64,000 bases of DNA from contig NC_065535.1 of the NCBI RefSeq assembly GCF_932294415.1, positions 94,132,862 through 94,196,861 of the forward strand, read 5' to 3'. This stretch comes from Quercus robur (lineage: Eukaryota > Streptophyta > Magnoliopsida > Fagales > Fagaceae). Below are positions 34,384 through 46,838 of the stretch, in pieces. Each line of letters begins with the position of its first letter. Within the stretch, counting starts at the first letter, position 1. The notes beneath the pieces were generated by a model. That model made no database searches and was not told where the DNA came from. It saw only the letters and a program-made list of their open reading frames with translations. The position numbers and the translations under genes are program-made.

Positions 34384-37300
34384 TTACAGAAGTTGAACTG
34401 CTGCAATTGCTGGAATTTTCTCTCGCAATTTCTGTGTAACAGCAACACGAACAGTCATCACCCCTGCAGCTGGTCCTGTTATCCTTACTTTGACTATTGG
34501 TTCCTCAATTGCCACTAGTTCAAGAGATCCACCAGCTGCCCCTACCAGATAGGGCCTGATTTCTTCAAGAACCTGAAATGGACAAGACAAGTATGATAGA
34601 CAAAACATTGAGACAAGCACCTAAAAAATAGAGAAAGAGGAGGGTTGGAGAGGGTGGAGGGAGGATGAATTTGCAACCCCACCGTGGAGTAAGGAACATA
34701 AAAGCAAGCTTTGGCAACAACTCAAAAACAAAACCTACATATGTCATAGGTGGTAGGGAGTCCACATGGTAGTTCAGCCATCAAAGAACAGATTCAATAG
34801 ATTTAGCAGAAATTCTGAAATTCACTATTTAAGATTACACTCAACCCAAAAGAGAATCCTAGCTTTTAGCCAACGATAACTTAAGTTGCTTGGTAATGCA
34901 TCACTATGATGTATCAACTATTTACAGATTTAGTTTTTCCAAGTCCTGAAGTTCTTAACTAAGCCCTACAACAAATGCTTTTACCTTATTTAATGAAATT
35001 CATCGTTGCCTCTCCAGAAAAACTACTTAAAAGCCAACAAAGATGAAGGACCCTCTTAATATCATCACTACAGCTTCGGCCCCTAGTGGCCGATCACATG
35101 GTAAGAGTCAAGTGACAGCGACGTTAACCTATTAGGTATCAATTCTGTATACTTCCATAGCCAACAACCAAGACTTTGGATATTTACTATAGAATGGTGT
35201 AAAAGAATACATATGGTTGAATCTTACAAGACTTTTAGAACTAAAGTTTGGTTGTTGTTGTTATGAAACAATGTTTATGTTCCATATATTCAAAACTCAC
35301 AACAGTTTGAATTAATGTATCTCCTTGATTCACCCTCTCTCAATTTTATTCCACTTGTTCAGCCCAAGTGAAATATGGCTTCTCGACTCTTACTCTCTCA
35401 CACTTCTGTATGACAAGTATTATTGAAGGCAAAACCAGAAAAATAACACAATTTTTGCATTTCAGCAATGCAATACTATCTACGCAGTCCATTGGTATGG
35501 TAAAACAATTTACAAAGCATAGAGGGTGAAGGTTTGAGTGCTCTAATGGCTGTGATATAACTATAATGCATGAATTTTTTACTGAAAATGAAATACTACC
35601 TTCTCTATATTTTCTTCATTCAGCTCAAGGCCAGATTCTTCATCAGCTATTGGTTCCACTGCAACTATTTCAGGCATCTTTTCCATCAAACGACGCTCAA
35701 TGCCCATTTTCATTGTCATAACAGAACTAGGACAAGAACCACAAGCTCCTTGTAGCTTCAACCGTACAACATTGCCATCAATCTCATGTAATGCCACATT
35801 TCCCCCATCTGCAATTAGATAAGGTCGGATTTCATCCAATACACTTTCAACATTCTCTGCAGTTAGTGGCAATTCCAAAGCTGAATTTGGAGTAGCAACA
35901 GCCTTCACAACTGTAAAATATGCAATCAGAGAAAACTTTTAAGATCCAATAGGTTAAAAGTGGAAAAGTGAAATCACGGCCAACCCACAAATGACCTAAC
36001 ACCGTCCAGAGAAAAAAAATGAAAAACATTTCATTACACATAAAACAAAAACCAATTCTCAATTTTAAGCTTAACGTCTCCAGAGAACTTGGCTTTTCAT
36101 ACTCAAACCAAGAAAAAATTGCTTTTTATATGTCGCATGATTTAATGGTAAATTTGGACAAGCTGAAATTTTGAAATAATTATCTCACTGACTTACATCA
36201 CAATTTAAAAGTTACATCACATTTTTTCCAAAATCTCCAACTGTTTACCTTGTACAGTCAAATTAATAATATTATTGATGGCTGAGTTTCAACATAATTT
36301 TGATCTGGTACAATTTCCACATATTTATTTAATGACAGACTTAAAAACCAAGATCACCATAAACAATTAGTATGCAATTTTTGCAACAGAACAAATGGCA
36401 ATGCTAATGACTTTTTGTATGCATCCTATAGGGAAAGTAGCTTATAGCACAAATGCCATATTTGGTCCTTAAAATTACATCCAATTTTTCTCAGGTTTCA
36501 AAAATAAAAATTGAATATTAGAAAAACATAAAATGATCTAGTTGGGTCCTTAAACTACACACAACTCTGATGTGCAATCTGACTTGCACAATCAGAAGAC
36601 GACCAAAAATAACATTAATCATATAACATGTCAATTAAAGAAGTAACAAAGAATACGACTTCTGATAGAATAAAATGGTGGAAAATAATACATGTGGCTA
36701 ACCCCGACTATTATATTAAGAATCCATAACCATACCCATTTTGAGACCAAAGCTTGGTTGTTGTTGTTGAAATATCTCTAAATAAATTAAACAGCTGAAA
36801 GTAGCTCATAACAAATCATACTAAATTAGCTAAAAGCCTTCTGACTCCCGGTTCTTTCTACGAAGATATATACACACACACACACACACAAAATGAACAT
36901 AATCACGGTCCACTATAATCACGTACAAAAATTAATAGATTCTTCTTCTTCTTCTTCTTCTTTTCATTCAGAGTAAAAAAACTATTAGTTTTGTAACATT
37001 AGCAGTATAGCAGAAAGATAGTCCACAAAAAAAAAAAGAAGCAAAAATCTTTTGAATTTGCATACACTTAGGTTTAATTTGATTGATCTAATTAAATTAG
37101 ATTGGAATACAAACAGCTACGAAATTCAATGAAACAATCAACAGAGATCAACCAATTTGCCCTATTTTTCAATTCAAATAAAAAAATACACCTACCTAAG
37201 CTGCGTGAACGAGATTGAACGGAACAGCGTGAGCTCCGCCGCACCGGATTATACCCTCTCGCGAGAGAAACATGTGTACGAAACAAGCTCCCACAACTCT

Positions 37301-37486
37301 GTCAACAAATTTTAGCTTCCGATTTAGAAAAATTGAAACAAAAATGAAAAAAATTAATGAAATTGATTCAGAGAGAGAAAGAACCTTGGATGAGCGAGAA
37401 GAAGAAGAAGAAGAGGAAGAGGAAGATTCTAGGGCTTGGTGGGATCTGCCGCAATACGACGCCGTATTCACCACCACAGTTTGCAT
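34384..37486 (-). CDS. NFU2: NifU-like iron-sulfur scaffold protein, chloroplastic
   Basis: This protein carries iron-sulfur clusters in the plastid stroma and passes them to targets such as photosystem I and ferredoxin-type proteins. Four exons on the minus strand keep frame: 37486-37385, 37298-37196, 35910-35600 and 34572-34384, giving 234 residues, the expected size. Residues 1 to about 72 are a Ser/Arg-rich transit peptide containing a run of ten Ser. Domain 1 (about 85-150) has [31 protein letters not shown] and the cluster-binding GACGSCPSS with Cys125 and Cys128. Domain 2 (about 165-234) keeps the fold (VLEEIRPYL) but has GPAAGVM in place of the Cys pair, as in plant NFU2 and NFU3. These two cannot be separated firmly, so the symbol is tentative. 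Exon 1 uses a weak donor, AAG/GTTCTT. Introns 2 and 3 exceed 1 kb. Confidence 0.93.
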
Positions 37487-38127
37487 CTCTGTTAGTCTCA
37501 ACCGCTTTTCTTTTCTTTTCTGGGATTTTTATTTTATTTTATATTTATTTTACTGACCTTATATAGCCTTTTATTTTCCTTTCGTCTTTTCTTGGGAAAC
37601 AAACAAGAAGCGGAGAAGAGAAGAGAACAGAAGAGAAGGACCAAAAGGGGAATCAAAACAGTCCCTCCAGTTATCTCGGGGAGTATCTTTCGTTATCAAT
37701 ACTCCTAAATATTTCTGTACCTTCAGCTTTAGGTAAGCAGTGACGAAACTAAAAAAAAAATAGTCCGTATAATCTGTACTAAAACATTATTTATAAAATA
37801 GTAACACTTGTTTCTCAAAAAAAAAAAAAAAAAAAAAAATTAGAAACACTCTTCTATTAACGCATTTGCTGTTTTTTTTTTCCTTAAAAAAAAAATCCAT
37901 GTTTATCAAAATCAAAACTAAATATTAAAAAAAATAGTCCAGTAAAAATACACGTATAACTTTCACTAAAACATTACTTACAAAATAGAAACACTATTTT
38001 ATTAACGCATTACTATTTTTTTCCTTAAAAAAACCCATGTTTATAAAAAAAAACCAAACTAAATAGATATATACACTTTTTTATATATAAGTAGATACAT
38101 CTTTAACTCTCGTTAAAATATTATCTA
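37487..38127. other. NifU-like gene promoter side, then tandem A+T-rich repeats
   Basis: CTTTTC and GAAGAGAA-rich sequence directly upstream of the NifU-like ATG probably contains its leader. From about 37755 an imperfect tandem repeat starts: the motif ATTAACGCA with flanking AAACACT..CT and TTTTTTTCCTTAAAAAAA occurs at 37856, 38001 and 38212. Diverged relatives of the same unit are at 45180-45250. Confidence 0.5.
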
Positions 38128-38365
38128 TGTGGGGAGATTTTTCACTCGTCACACAAGCTGTTTGTCTGGTTTGGGAGCCGAGCCTTACTTACAAATAAGG
38201 AACACTATTTTATTAACGCACTTACTATTTTTTTCCTTTAAAAAAAAAACCCATGTTTTTCAAAAAAAAAAACTAAACTAAATAGATATATACACTTTTT
38301 TTTTTTTTTTTATATATAAGTAGATACATCTTTAACTTTCGTTAAAATAACAAGCTGTTTGTCCG
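38061..38365. repeat. Direct duplication, period about 200-220 bp
   Basis: AAATAGATATATACAC through TAGATACATCTTTAACT and TCGTTAAAATA, then ACAAGCTGTTTGTC, occurs at 38061-38175 and again at 38280-38370. The first unit has about 32 extra bases (ttatctatgtggggag and on) which form the left end of the element at 38128-38577. Confidence 0.75.
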
Positions 38366-38577
38366 CTTTGGAGAGTCAAGCTCACGTGGTTTTGTTCTCA
38401 ATACCAAGTATGGAAAGACCCTGAGTGCAGTCCCATATCGACAAGAGATGCGCCCCACTCATGCCTTATAAGTGCTTGGCGCAAGCATGAGTGTACTAAG
38501 CACTTATGAGGTATGAGTAGAGCGCATTTCTTATTGATGTGGGATTGCACCCAGAGCGGGTGAAAAATCTCCCCACA
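38128..38577. mobile_element. Element with 21-bp terminal inverted repeats and inner hairpin
   Basis: TGTGGGGAGATTTTTCACTC (38128-38147, next base G) is matched in inverted form at 38557-38577 with one mismatch. The right half (about 38415-38560) folds on itself: GTGCAGTCCCATATCGAC, GATGCGC, ACTCATGCC and TATAAGTGCTT all have inverted partners. No clear target duplication was found, so it may be a composite structure and not one transposon. Confidence 0.55.
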
Positions 38578-41154
38578 ACCTACAAAACAAGACTACTCTC
38601 CATATGATTTTGGATGAAATAATTTACTTATTACACATTTTAAGTTTTTTTTTTTCGTGATTGAAAAATATAGTAATCTCAAATTATAATAGATTTAAAT
38701 TATTTTAAAAAAAAATTATAGAAGAGTCGCGTGAGGATTACAAGCTTTACAATAAAGGGACATGTGGAAGCCAGGTGTTGATTACCTATTGAATTACAAG
38801 GCTACGTACGTGGGGGTAAAAGTAATTAAAATCTGGGGAGCACCGAAGCAAGGGCCTCTCTCCTCTTCTAGATTGTGATTCAAGATTATACTACTGTTCT
38901 CATAAATAAAAAAAAAAAAAAAAAACTACTGTTGAATTTGGCGCCGTTAAGTTTTTTAATTTTTTATTTTTTATTGAAGTCTATTCTTTCACGTACTTGA
39001 AAGGTCATCGAACCATCTAGACCTTTTTTAAATACAAAATTTTATTTAAATTATTTAGGTTTTTTTATTATTATGATAATCATTTTTATTTTGTCAATTA
39101 AGTTATTATTAATTTATTAAAATATTTTAATTTGAAAATCATACTCATCTTCTTTTTCTTTTCTTTTTTTGATAGGAAAATTCATACTCATCTTGGTAAT
39201 TCATTTTCATTAGCAAAAAGCAGTTAATAATATTTTGTATTTATTTTCACCTACATAACTTTTTTTTTAGCCGTCAATTCCTTGCTCTAAAAGGTTTTTT
39301 TTTTTTTATATAGAGATTTCTCCCTCTGCCTTCTTTGTCGAATAGTTGCTAAATTGATTTATAAACAAAAATTAGGTGAAATGCAGAGTTTAATAGTGGG
39401 TTTCTATTCTTCTATGCTCAATTATCTAGAATAATATAAAATGAACAGCATAGATGGATAAAGACTTCAAATCTAAATAATTTAATTATCATATACACAA
39501 TAATGACAATACATATAATGATAATTGAGAGGCTTTTGGTACAGGGGTCTTAGCACCTGCTTTGAGAAGTGTGTTGCAATACAAGCTTCCTTTATAAGAC
39601 CCAATCTAATATTGTGAGAAGAGTCACATTCATAAAAAGACTCTTCATCACCTGAGAATTTTTAAAGATTCTAAGAATTTTACTCTCCATTCTACCATGC
39701 GTAAGCAAGCTCCATAGATGCACAACCATCGCACACAAGTGACAAGACTATATCCTAGCCAAGCACACCTACTGAAGGGTAGCTACAGTCAATAACAATT
39801 CACCAACCTAAATTTAATTAATTGACAAAATTAAAAGCTCGATACCTAATCTAAAATATGATATATAAATTTTAGGCATCTTTACATATTTTTTCCCAAA
39901 TTTTGGTTGGGAGATTTCTGTCTTTCTTTCTTTTAAATGCCAACCAGTTTTTTTTTTTTTTTTTTGCCTTTAAAAAAAAATTCTTTATATTGGACTATTG
40001 GTTGTAAAAGGTCAAGTTTCACCCAAAATAGATTACATCGAGTGAAGGATATCAAAAAATGTTGCTAACCAACAAATTAAAATAAGCCAACTACATCATG
40101 TATGTTTTCAGGTGAACAATTGGATCATGATCTAAGTTTGTAGGTTGGACCTTCCTAGGTCACAACCCTTATTTTTTGAAATATTATCCATCAAAAATCG
40201 ACCTAAAACAAAACCAAACTAGATGGGGGGGGGGGGGTTTAAAAGTAATGAGGGTGACCACATAATGGCGTGTATTCAACCCACACTAACTTAGCAAACC
40301 TGTTTTGATCCGACCCATGTTATTAATAGTTTAAAACATATATGTATTTCAAATTTACTAGTTTTATTAATTTATATTTTGGGTGTTATTTAAATTTTTT
40401 ATCTTGATTTAGATTGGTATTTGAGACTAAATTTTGATTAATTGAATATTAAGTTCAATTGTGCAAATTGAAATCGTTTATATTGAATAATGAGCTTAAA
40501 TGGTTAGATGAATTTTTTTATACTAGGATTGTCAAAATCACCGGAACCCTAATAAACCAACCAATTCCTATGAATTGTGTTGAGTTTGTTATTAGTTATT
40601 AATTATTAGGGCTAAATGGGTTTAGTTGGGTTAGAGTTTCTTTTTTTTTTTTTTTGGGGTGGGGACGGGTTAGAGTTTCTTACTTTCTTAATATAAGTAG
40701 GTTGGGTTTGGTCGAAAATTAACTCAACCTCAGTTCGACTTTATCCATGCCCATTCCTAATCAACAATTGATTGGTAACAACATTCAAAATCAACATTGA
40801 TTATTAACAAAGGCCAAAAGATGATTGTCAGACGACGAGGGGATTAAAAAGAAAAACTTGAAATTTCAATAGTCATTAGTGGAACTGGAAACTAAAAGTT
40901 ACTAAACTCAAAGTCCCTTTCTTCATTTTCCTCCAACAGATTGCCAAATATGAGTACAAAATATTAACCATGGAAAGGTTTAGATAGTTCATGAATATAT
41001 ATAGATATAGATATATCTATATATATATATATATATGTATGCAAAGGTTATATAACCTTTGCATACATATTCCCTCCACAAAGCAATTAACGCTCTTATA
41101 ATCACATAAGGATAAAAAAAAGACATAATACCAAATTAAAGACACATTAAATTC
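38578..41154. other. Intergenic A+T-rich DNA, no gene recognised
   Basis: No coding exon is seen on either strand. Items noted are a run of 14 G near 40206-40220, several poly(T) and poly(A) runs, and a perfect 38-bp palindrome at 41033-41070 close to the 3' end of the WEB-family gene. Confidence 0.5.
41033..41070. repeat. Perfect 38-bp palindrome
   Basis: The core GCAAAGGTTATATAACCTTT extends outward symmetrically on both sides to 38 bases with no mismatch. It follows a TA-rich run and lies 85 bases beyond the stop codon of the minus-strand gene, so it may sit in that gene's 3' UTR. Confidence 0.9.
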
Positions 41155-41949
41155 TCAATTATACACGTTGGGAGATGAATATAGAGGGTTTTGCATGGTT
41201 TTAGAAGACCGTTTCTTCCTTGAAAACAAATCTCCCACCAAAGGAATAATAGGCTTCTTCTTCATCGCCTTCTTCTCCTGCACTTTCCCTCCAAAATAAC
41301 CTTCCTCACGTAAACTTAATATATGAGCCAAAGTGTTCGAGTCCTCCATTCTAATCATCAACTCCCTCTTCCTCTCTTGATCCTCTCTAACTTCTCTGTT
41401 TCTATTTGCTATCAATGCATTTGTTGCAGCAGCTGCCTCGGCTTTGGCCAACTTTGACATGTTCTTGTGAAGCTCAGCATTTAAGGAAGCCAATGCAACC
41501 TCGGTTTCAGACTCTCTCTCTTTTAACAACTTCAACTCCACCTTTGTTTCCTCTAGCTCAGCTTCAAGCTTCTTTAGAGTGTATAAAACCAAGCTTTCAT
41601 CTTCTCTTTTGTTGTGGCTAAAGACCAAGTTTCTTGTAGGGCTGTCATCGTCATCGTCATCGCTAAATACCAAATTTCTTGTAGTGTTTGGAACTATACT
41701 CATATTATAAGGCTTTGGAGATGGTGAGAACATTTCTCCTACGTTCACGTTATAAGGCTTTGGAGATGGTGAGAACATTTCTCCTACGTTCACGTTATAA
41801 GGCTTTGGAGATGGTGAGTACATTTCTCCGAGAAGAAGGCGCTCGCCAAAAATGGCGACGGCTTCTTTGACAGAGCGGAAGGGACGGGAGGTGTCAACGC
41901 TGGAGCTATAATCTAGGGTTGGGCTTTGAGGAAGAGAAAAGGGTTCCAT
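41155..41949 (-). CDS. WEB family coiled-coil protein
   Basis: A single-exon frame of 264 residues runs from ATG at 41949 to TGA/TAA-type stop at 41155. Near the N-terminus SRPFRSVKEAVAIFGERLL (21-39) matches the SVK.AV..FGE signature of the plant WEB family (DUF827), whose founder WEB1 is needed for light-driven chloroplast movement with PMI2. A long charged coiled coil follows at about 115-205 (LKKLEAELEETKVELKLLKE). The tail is basic (FSRKKRSSK). Residues 41-85 are three copies of a 15-residue unit GEMFSPSPKPYNVNV, and TRNLVFS occurs twice, around an Asp run. It belongs with the short members (At1g75720 type); a role in chloroplast movement is not shown for these. Confidence 0.8.
   Translation of the reverse strand: MEPFSLPQSPTLDYSSSVDTSRPFRSVKEAVAIFGERLLLGEMYSPSPKPYNVNVGEMFSPSPKPYNVNVGEMFSPSPKPYNMSIVPNTTRNLVFSDDDDDDSPTRNLVFSHNKREDESLVLYTLKKLEAELEETKVELKLLKERESETEVALASLNAELHKNMSKLAKAEAAAATNALIANRNREVREDQERKRELMIRMEDSNTLAHILSLREEGYFGGKVQEKKAMKKKPIIPLVGDLFSRKKRSSKTMQNPLYSSPNVYN
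41695..41829 (-). repeat. 45-bp in-frame tandem triplication in the WEB-family gene
   Basis: Three units of 45 bases encode GEMYSPSPKPYNVNV, GEMFSPSPKPYNVNV and GEMFSPSPKPYNMSI. Nucleotide identity between the first two units is almost complete, so the expansion is recent. Each unit offers an SPSP motif. Confidence 0.92.
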
Positions 41950-42460
41950 GGTGGTGAGTTTGGGGTGAGAATGCTGTGCATGAAGAAGAAGGAGAAGGAG
42001 AAGGAGAAGGAGAATAAGATAGAGAAGCTTTATTTGATATGATTGGTTAGGTTTGGGTTTTCTTTGCTTTTACTTCAAAAGTTTGGAAGGAAGTGGTGAA
42101 AGGGGAAGTGGGGTAAGGGTAAGATATAATAATATGGAAGTGGGAGACTGTTGTTTCAAGGTTAAGGTACGTAAGATCCGAATTTAGGATGAGGACGAGG
42201 ATGAGGATGACTAGTTACCTGCAAAGTGTATATGTCACTTTGATACCATCAGGTGTGTCCCTCCAGTTTGTTTTTATTTTGTTTCATTTTGCTTTTGCCT
42301 TTTTTCTTTTCTCTTTAAAACAACATTCTACACACACAGGATGCCCCCAAACAATGACAAGATTGCAAGACAAAATAAGTCAGCTTAGTTGCTAAATTCA
42401 CCTTTTATAGCAAATAAGTTGACCAAGAACACAGCTGCATTTTCAATTAATTGTCAAGCC
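41950..42460. promoter_or_regulatory. Upstream region of the WEB-family gene
   Basis: AAGGAG repeats at 41985-42015 (CT-rich on the gene strand) form the likely leader. Beyond it no motif stands out. Confidence 0.4.
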
Positions 42461-43749
42461 CAGGGCGTAGCCGGATTTTTCACTTGGGGGCTGAATTATA
42501 TATTTATATACTAGTCATAACTCATAATTAATACAATAATTATATTCTATATAAAATAGTCAAACTTAACATTTTATAACATTTTAAAACTCAAATAAGA
42601 TTAAAAAAAATTGTTCAATTTGTTATAAATATATAAAAGAATTTTTTTTTCTAAAAGCCTTAGCATCTCCTATTAGAATTGTGCTTGATGATGACCTTTC
42701 ATAAAATAAATTCCATTCATTATCATTTTCATAGTGAAATTCTTAAAAAAAATTTCCTTTTTCAAATTGGAAGGGGGTTAAGACTTGATAATGTTTCTTA
42801 TCTCTAGTGCAACCTAAATTCTGTTGCAGAAACATATCAATGTCGGTACAACTTATAAGGCAACTGGATTCAAAAGGAAAACAAAAAATCAACTTAAAAT
42901 ATATAAAAATGAAATGATGATAATGAGAGAAAAACATATGAGGAAAAAAAAATTAGAAATATGAGAAAAGGATCAAATTTTGTGAAAAAATGATGATGAT
43001 GATGAGACCTGAATAAATGAATTTGAAAGCTAAGAATGAAAAGAAAAACACACCAATTCGAGCAACGCGCATTGCAATTAAAAATTGAAAATAATAGGAA
43101 CAACGTCCTTTTTCTATTCTTAGAAAAAATAAAAAGAAAAACACCTAGAGATTAGGGATTTATAAGATTTTGGTAAAAGTGTGTATTGTTTGAGTGTAGT
43201 CCACTTGTGAAACTAACTAAATGCAATCATTGTTATATTTTAAATTGAAATAACATAAAAACTAACAACGAACAGATCTCTATGACATTTTTTTAAAAGA
43301 AAAGTCATTATCGAAAATCAAAGTAAAGAGAAAACTAAGCAAGACAAAAAAAAAAAAAAATAGCATGAACTGTGAAGTGAACTGTGAAGATGATGAATTT
43401 TCATAACTAATTAAAACTCTAAAACCAGAGACTATCTTCTATTTGATAGTTTGGAAACTCCTGGTTCTTGACATGTTGTGCAAGTAGGTGGGCCACTTGG
43501 TTGCTTTCTCTTTTATTATGATTTAAATTGAGTTAAGAGTAGTCTAGACTCATGTATTAGGTGGCCTATCCAACTATACTAGACCAATTTTCTTCCATTG
43601 ACAACAAGAAGGTTCTGTAAAAATTTTTGGAGGGACCAATCATTATAATTTGTAGGGGCCCAATTTATTTTTATACAGCACTATAAGAGGATTTCAAAAG
43701 TTTTGTTGGGGGGAATGGCCCCCCAAGACTATATGTACCTCCACCCCTA
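42461..43749. mobile_element. hAT-like non-autonomous element, about 1.29 kb
   Basis: The left end CAGGGCGTAGCCGGATTTTT and the right end TGTACCTCCACCCCTA are loosely inverted, and both ends have G/C runs just inside (TTGGGGGC and GGCCCCCCAAG). Flanks GTCAAGCC (42453-42460) and TTCAAGCC (43750-43757) share seven of eight bases, fitting a hAT target duplication. No transposase is present. It is the same broad class as 15304-16125. Confidence 0.6.
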
Positions 43750-45043
43750 TTCAAGCCTCACTTATTATAATTATAGACAGGTTGTTCACTACATCCTTTA
43801 CTTGAATGCATTGGTATAATCTTCGTTTGTTATATACTATTCCCTTTTCACGAGTGATGAATATACGTCCATCACATTAAACAGAAGTAGCTACATACTT
43901 TAGGGTACTTTAGGAGATCTTGTCCGCTTTTAATTGTTTCAACCTTTCCTCCTTAACCTATTTATATATATGAGCTTCTGCTCTCATTGTAAGATGCATT
44001 GAAATATTAGAGAAACACAAAGAGAAAAAGAGATATATGTATATATCAGTTTTTGAAACAATATATTGTGGTGAATGACCACTAGACAGGAAATAGTTTA
44101 AATATAATATCATTCTCATATTTATTTTCTTGTCTATATATTTCCTCTATTTTACAACATCTTCAATTATTCTTTTTTTGTTTTTTTCTTTTTCTTTTTG
44201 GGATGTGAAGTACTTCATTTTTCTTTCATTAACTGAAGCATAAATTACATCATAAGATAATGCGTGTATAAGAAAACACGGTTCTCTCTTCAATCCAAGT
44301 AACCAAATTATCTAGGAGAATTTCCTTAGCAACTTACATGAGAGATTACCACATACCAAAACATGTGAATGATGCTTGTAATTCCATAATAGATTGCTGC
44401 AATGGGTATAATATATTAATATTGGTTCCCAGTCAAAGACTCTTGGAAGTGCAAAATCATATAAGAGTGATCCTTTTGCATGGATTTATAACTTTGTAAG
44501 ATTTTTCCTTATTCGCTGTTAGAATTTTGTATATGATTTTCTGTTTTCTTGAAATCCTTTCGGCTAGTGAGATTTCAATTGGATAATACTTGGTCGGGTC
44601 ATCCAATTTAACTATCTTTTAATAAAAAAAATAACTCGATTACAAGCCCAACCTGTAACAAATAAACCCAAGCCCACCTCATTTGAACACAATAAACTCA
44701 AATCCATACATGCCCCATTTGCCCTTAAAGCCTAACCAAGATCAAGCCTAAGCCCATCGGTCCAACCCACTTCAAGCTTTCCCATATTACCACACTACCA
44801 CTCAGCTTGCTCAAATCACACCTTTTCCCCTACTTTCCAACAAACCTTTTGACTTTTCTCAAATCACGCAAATGCTCCCATAGTCCCATGATACCCAAAT
44901 GATCAAAATAGCTCTACATTCCTTAAAATATTAAATAAATGATGTTGCTGGGCTTTTGATCTCATCGCACTCTAGCATACTTATTTCTTATTATTTGATT
45001 TATGTATTTTTTAAAGTTAAAGAGATTCTTAAAATACAGTAGC

Positions 45044-45079
<36 letters not shown>

Positions 45080-45568
45080 ACTATTTAAGGGGTTTTTCCT
45101 ATTTGGGATATTCATTTTTTTTTTGGTTCAAAAATGCAAATACACTCCTATGTTAAAGTTGATACAAAATTAAAGGACAATCTAGAAAAAATACAACTCT
45201 AACTCTTACTAAAATATTGCTTAAAAAATAGGGTCACTTTCCTGTTGATTTTCAAATTACTTTATCCACTTATAAATTAGATTCTCAAAATAAAAATTAT
45301 ATATATAAAATAAATAACAAAATTTAGGTACAATACCTTATACTTTGTCTTTTATGTTCCCATTTTAAGATTTAGTCATGTGACTACTTAATTAAAAAAT
45401 ACACTTTCTTCTCATGAGAAAAAATCCATATGACAAAACTTTGAAAGGGGAATGTAAGGAACACCATGTACTTAAGTCTTGTCCCAAAATAAAAACACAT
45501 TTAAAAAAAAAAAAAAATTAAAGAATAAAAGTCTCATCATATGTGCAAAATGCGTGTAATGAAGTTAA

Positions 45569-45604
<36 letters not shown>

Positions 45605-46340
45605 TATAATTATAATTATAATTACAAATTTGATATTGTAAAGTGTCTAGCCCCTTTCTTACACGAAAATAAACATGAAAAACCTTTCCCAATAATTTGT
45701 TGCTATTTTATTACTTGAGTTAATAAAAAGAGATCTTACGTTAATTTATGAGTCCGAATTCAGTAAGGATTGAGTGTAAAATTTATGTTTTACATTATTC
45801 ATAAGAGATTGTTACATCGATCTTTTACTTAAAACTTAATAAATCTTACCACATATAATAACATTTCAATAAATTCACAGTTAAGTTGGATTTTTAAATG
45901 GATATTAAAATTAATTGAGCGTGATTGTGCCTATTCTTTAATAGGCAATAAGATGATGTGATATGTTAAGATTGAAATGGTAAAATTTGAATTTTACACC
46001 ACGTCTTTATAGAATTTAATTTCAAAGTTAAAACTTAGCTGCGTTCGGATTAAAATGAAAAGTTAAAATTATTTTACTATTCAACTTATTTTTGTTATTT
46101 TTTATGGGCCCCACTGTATTTTTTAATACTATTTATGGACTTCATTATACTATTTCAATTAACTTTTACTTTTATATACAGTACTTTCAGCAAAAAAAAT
46201 TCAGTTTCAATAAAATAAGTGATATTTAAATATTCCCTTAAATAAAGTTAAGTGTTGTAATATAATTTGCCAATTAAATTTAAATACAAAATATTTGGAC
46301 TTGATTAGAAAATCTAAGATATATATAGATTCTTCTAGGT
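43750..46340. other. Intergenic DNA between the WEB-family and helicase genes
   Basis: No gene is seen. Simple repeats are (CT)n at 45046-45076 and a compound (TG)n(TA)n followed by TTATAA units at 45570-45624. A degraded copy of the 37755-38220 tandem unit lies at 45180-45250. The stretch near 46035-46215 has a MITE-like A+T-rich look but no ends could be fixed. Confidence 0.5.
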
Positions 46341-46702
46341 AAATTACATATTTGGTCCCTAATCTTTACACCATATTTCAATTTAATCCCTAAATTTTCA
46401 ATTGTGTCAATTTGATCTCTAACCTTTTAATGTTGTGTCAATTTATTCATTGATGTTATATCTTAGATAAAAATTGCTGACATGACAAACGGTCAAAATA
46501 AAATTTAAGTTTATTGTCTCATCAACGTAAGCTAATTTTTTGTTTCGACCATTAAACACATCATAAATTTTCATCCAAAAGATAACGGTAGAGACTAAAT
46601 TGACATGATACTAAAATATTAAGAATCAAATTGACACAATTGAAAAGTTAGGGATCAAATTGAAATATAGTGAACAGGTATAGACTAAAATAAAAAATAA
46701 AT
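46341..46702. mobile_element. Foldback MITE in the helicase promoter
   Basis: The left arm (TTGGTCCCTAATCTTTAC, CATATTTCAATTTAATCCCT, TTTTCAATTGTGTCAATTTG) is repeated in inverted order in the right arm (CAAATTGACACAATTGAAAA, GGGATCAAATTGAAATATAG, TAGACTAAAATA). Arms are about 100-130 bases. It ends roughly 135 bases before the helicase ATG. Confidence 0.7.
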
Positions 46703-46838
46703 ACGCTATCAAAAAAAAAAAAAAAAAAAAAATACAAAGACGGTGTCGTTCCTTCACGCCTCAGGACTTGGAGTTTCTCTTGAAATTCTTACGCTTTTGA
46801 TTAAAATCTCCGAAATCCTCTGCAAATCCAAAGCAAAA

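Noticed and set aside
42894-43144. Phe/Ser-rich minus-strand frames near 43 kb
   Set aside because: Low-complexity translation of A-rich DNA inside the hAT-like element; no transposase motif.
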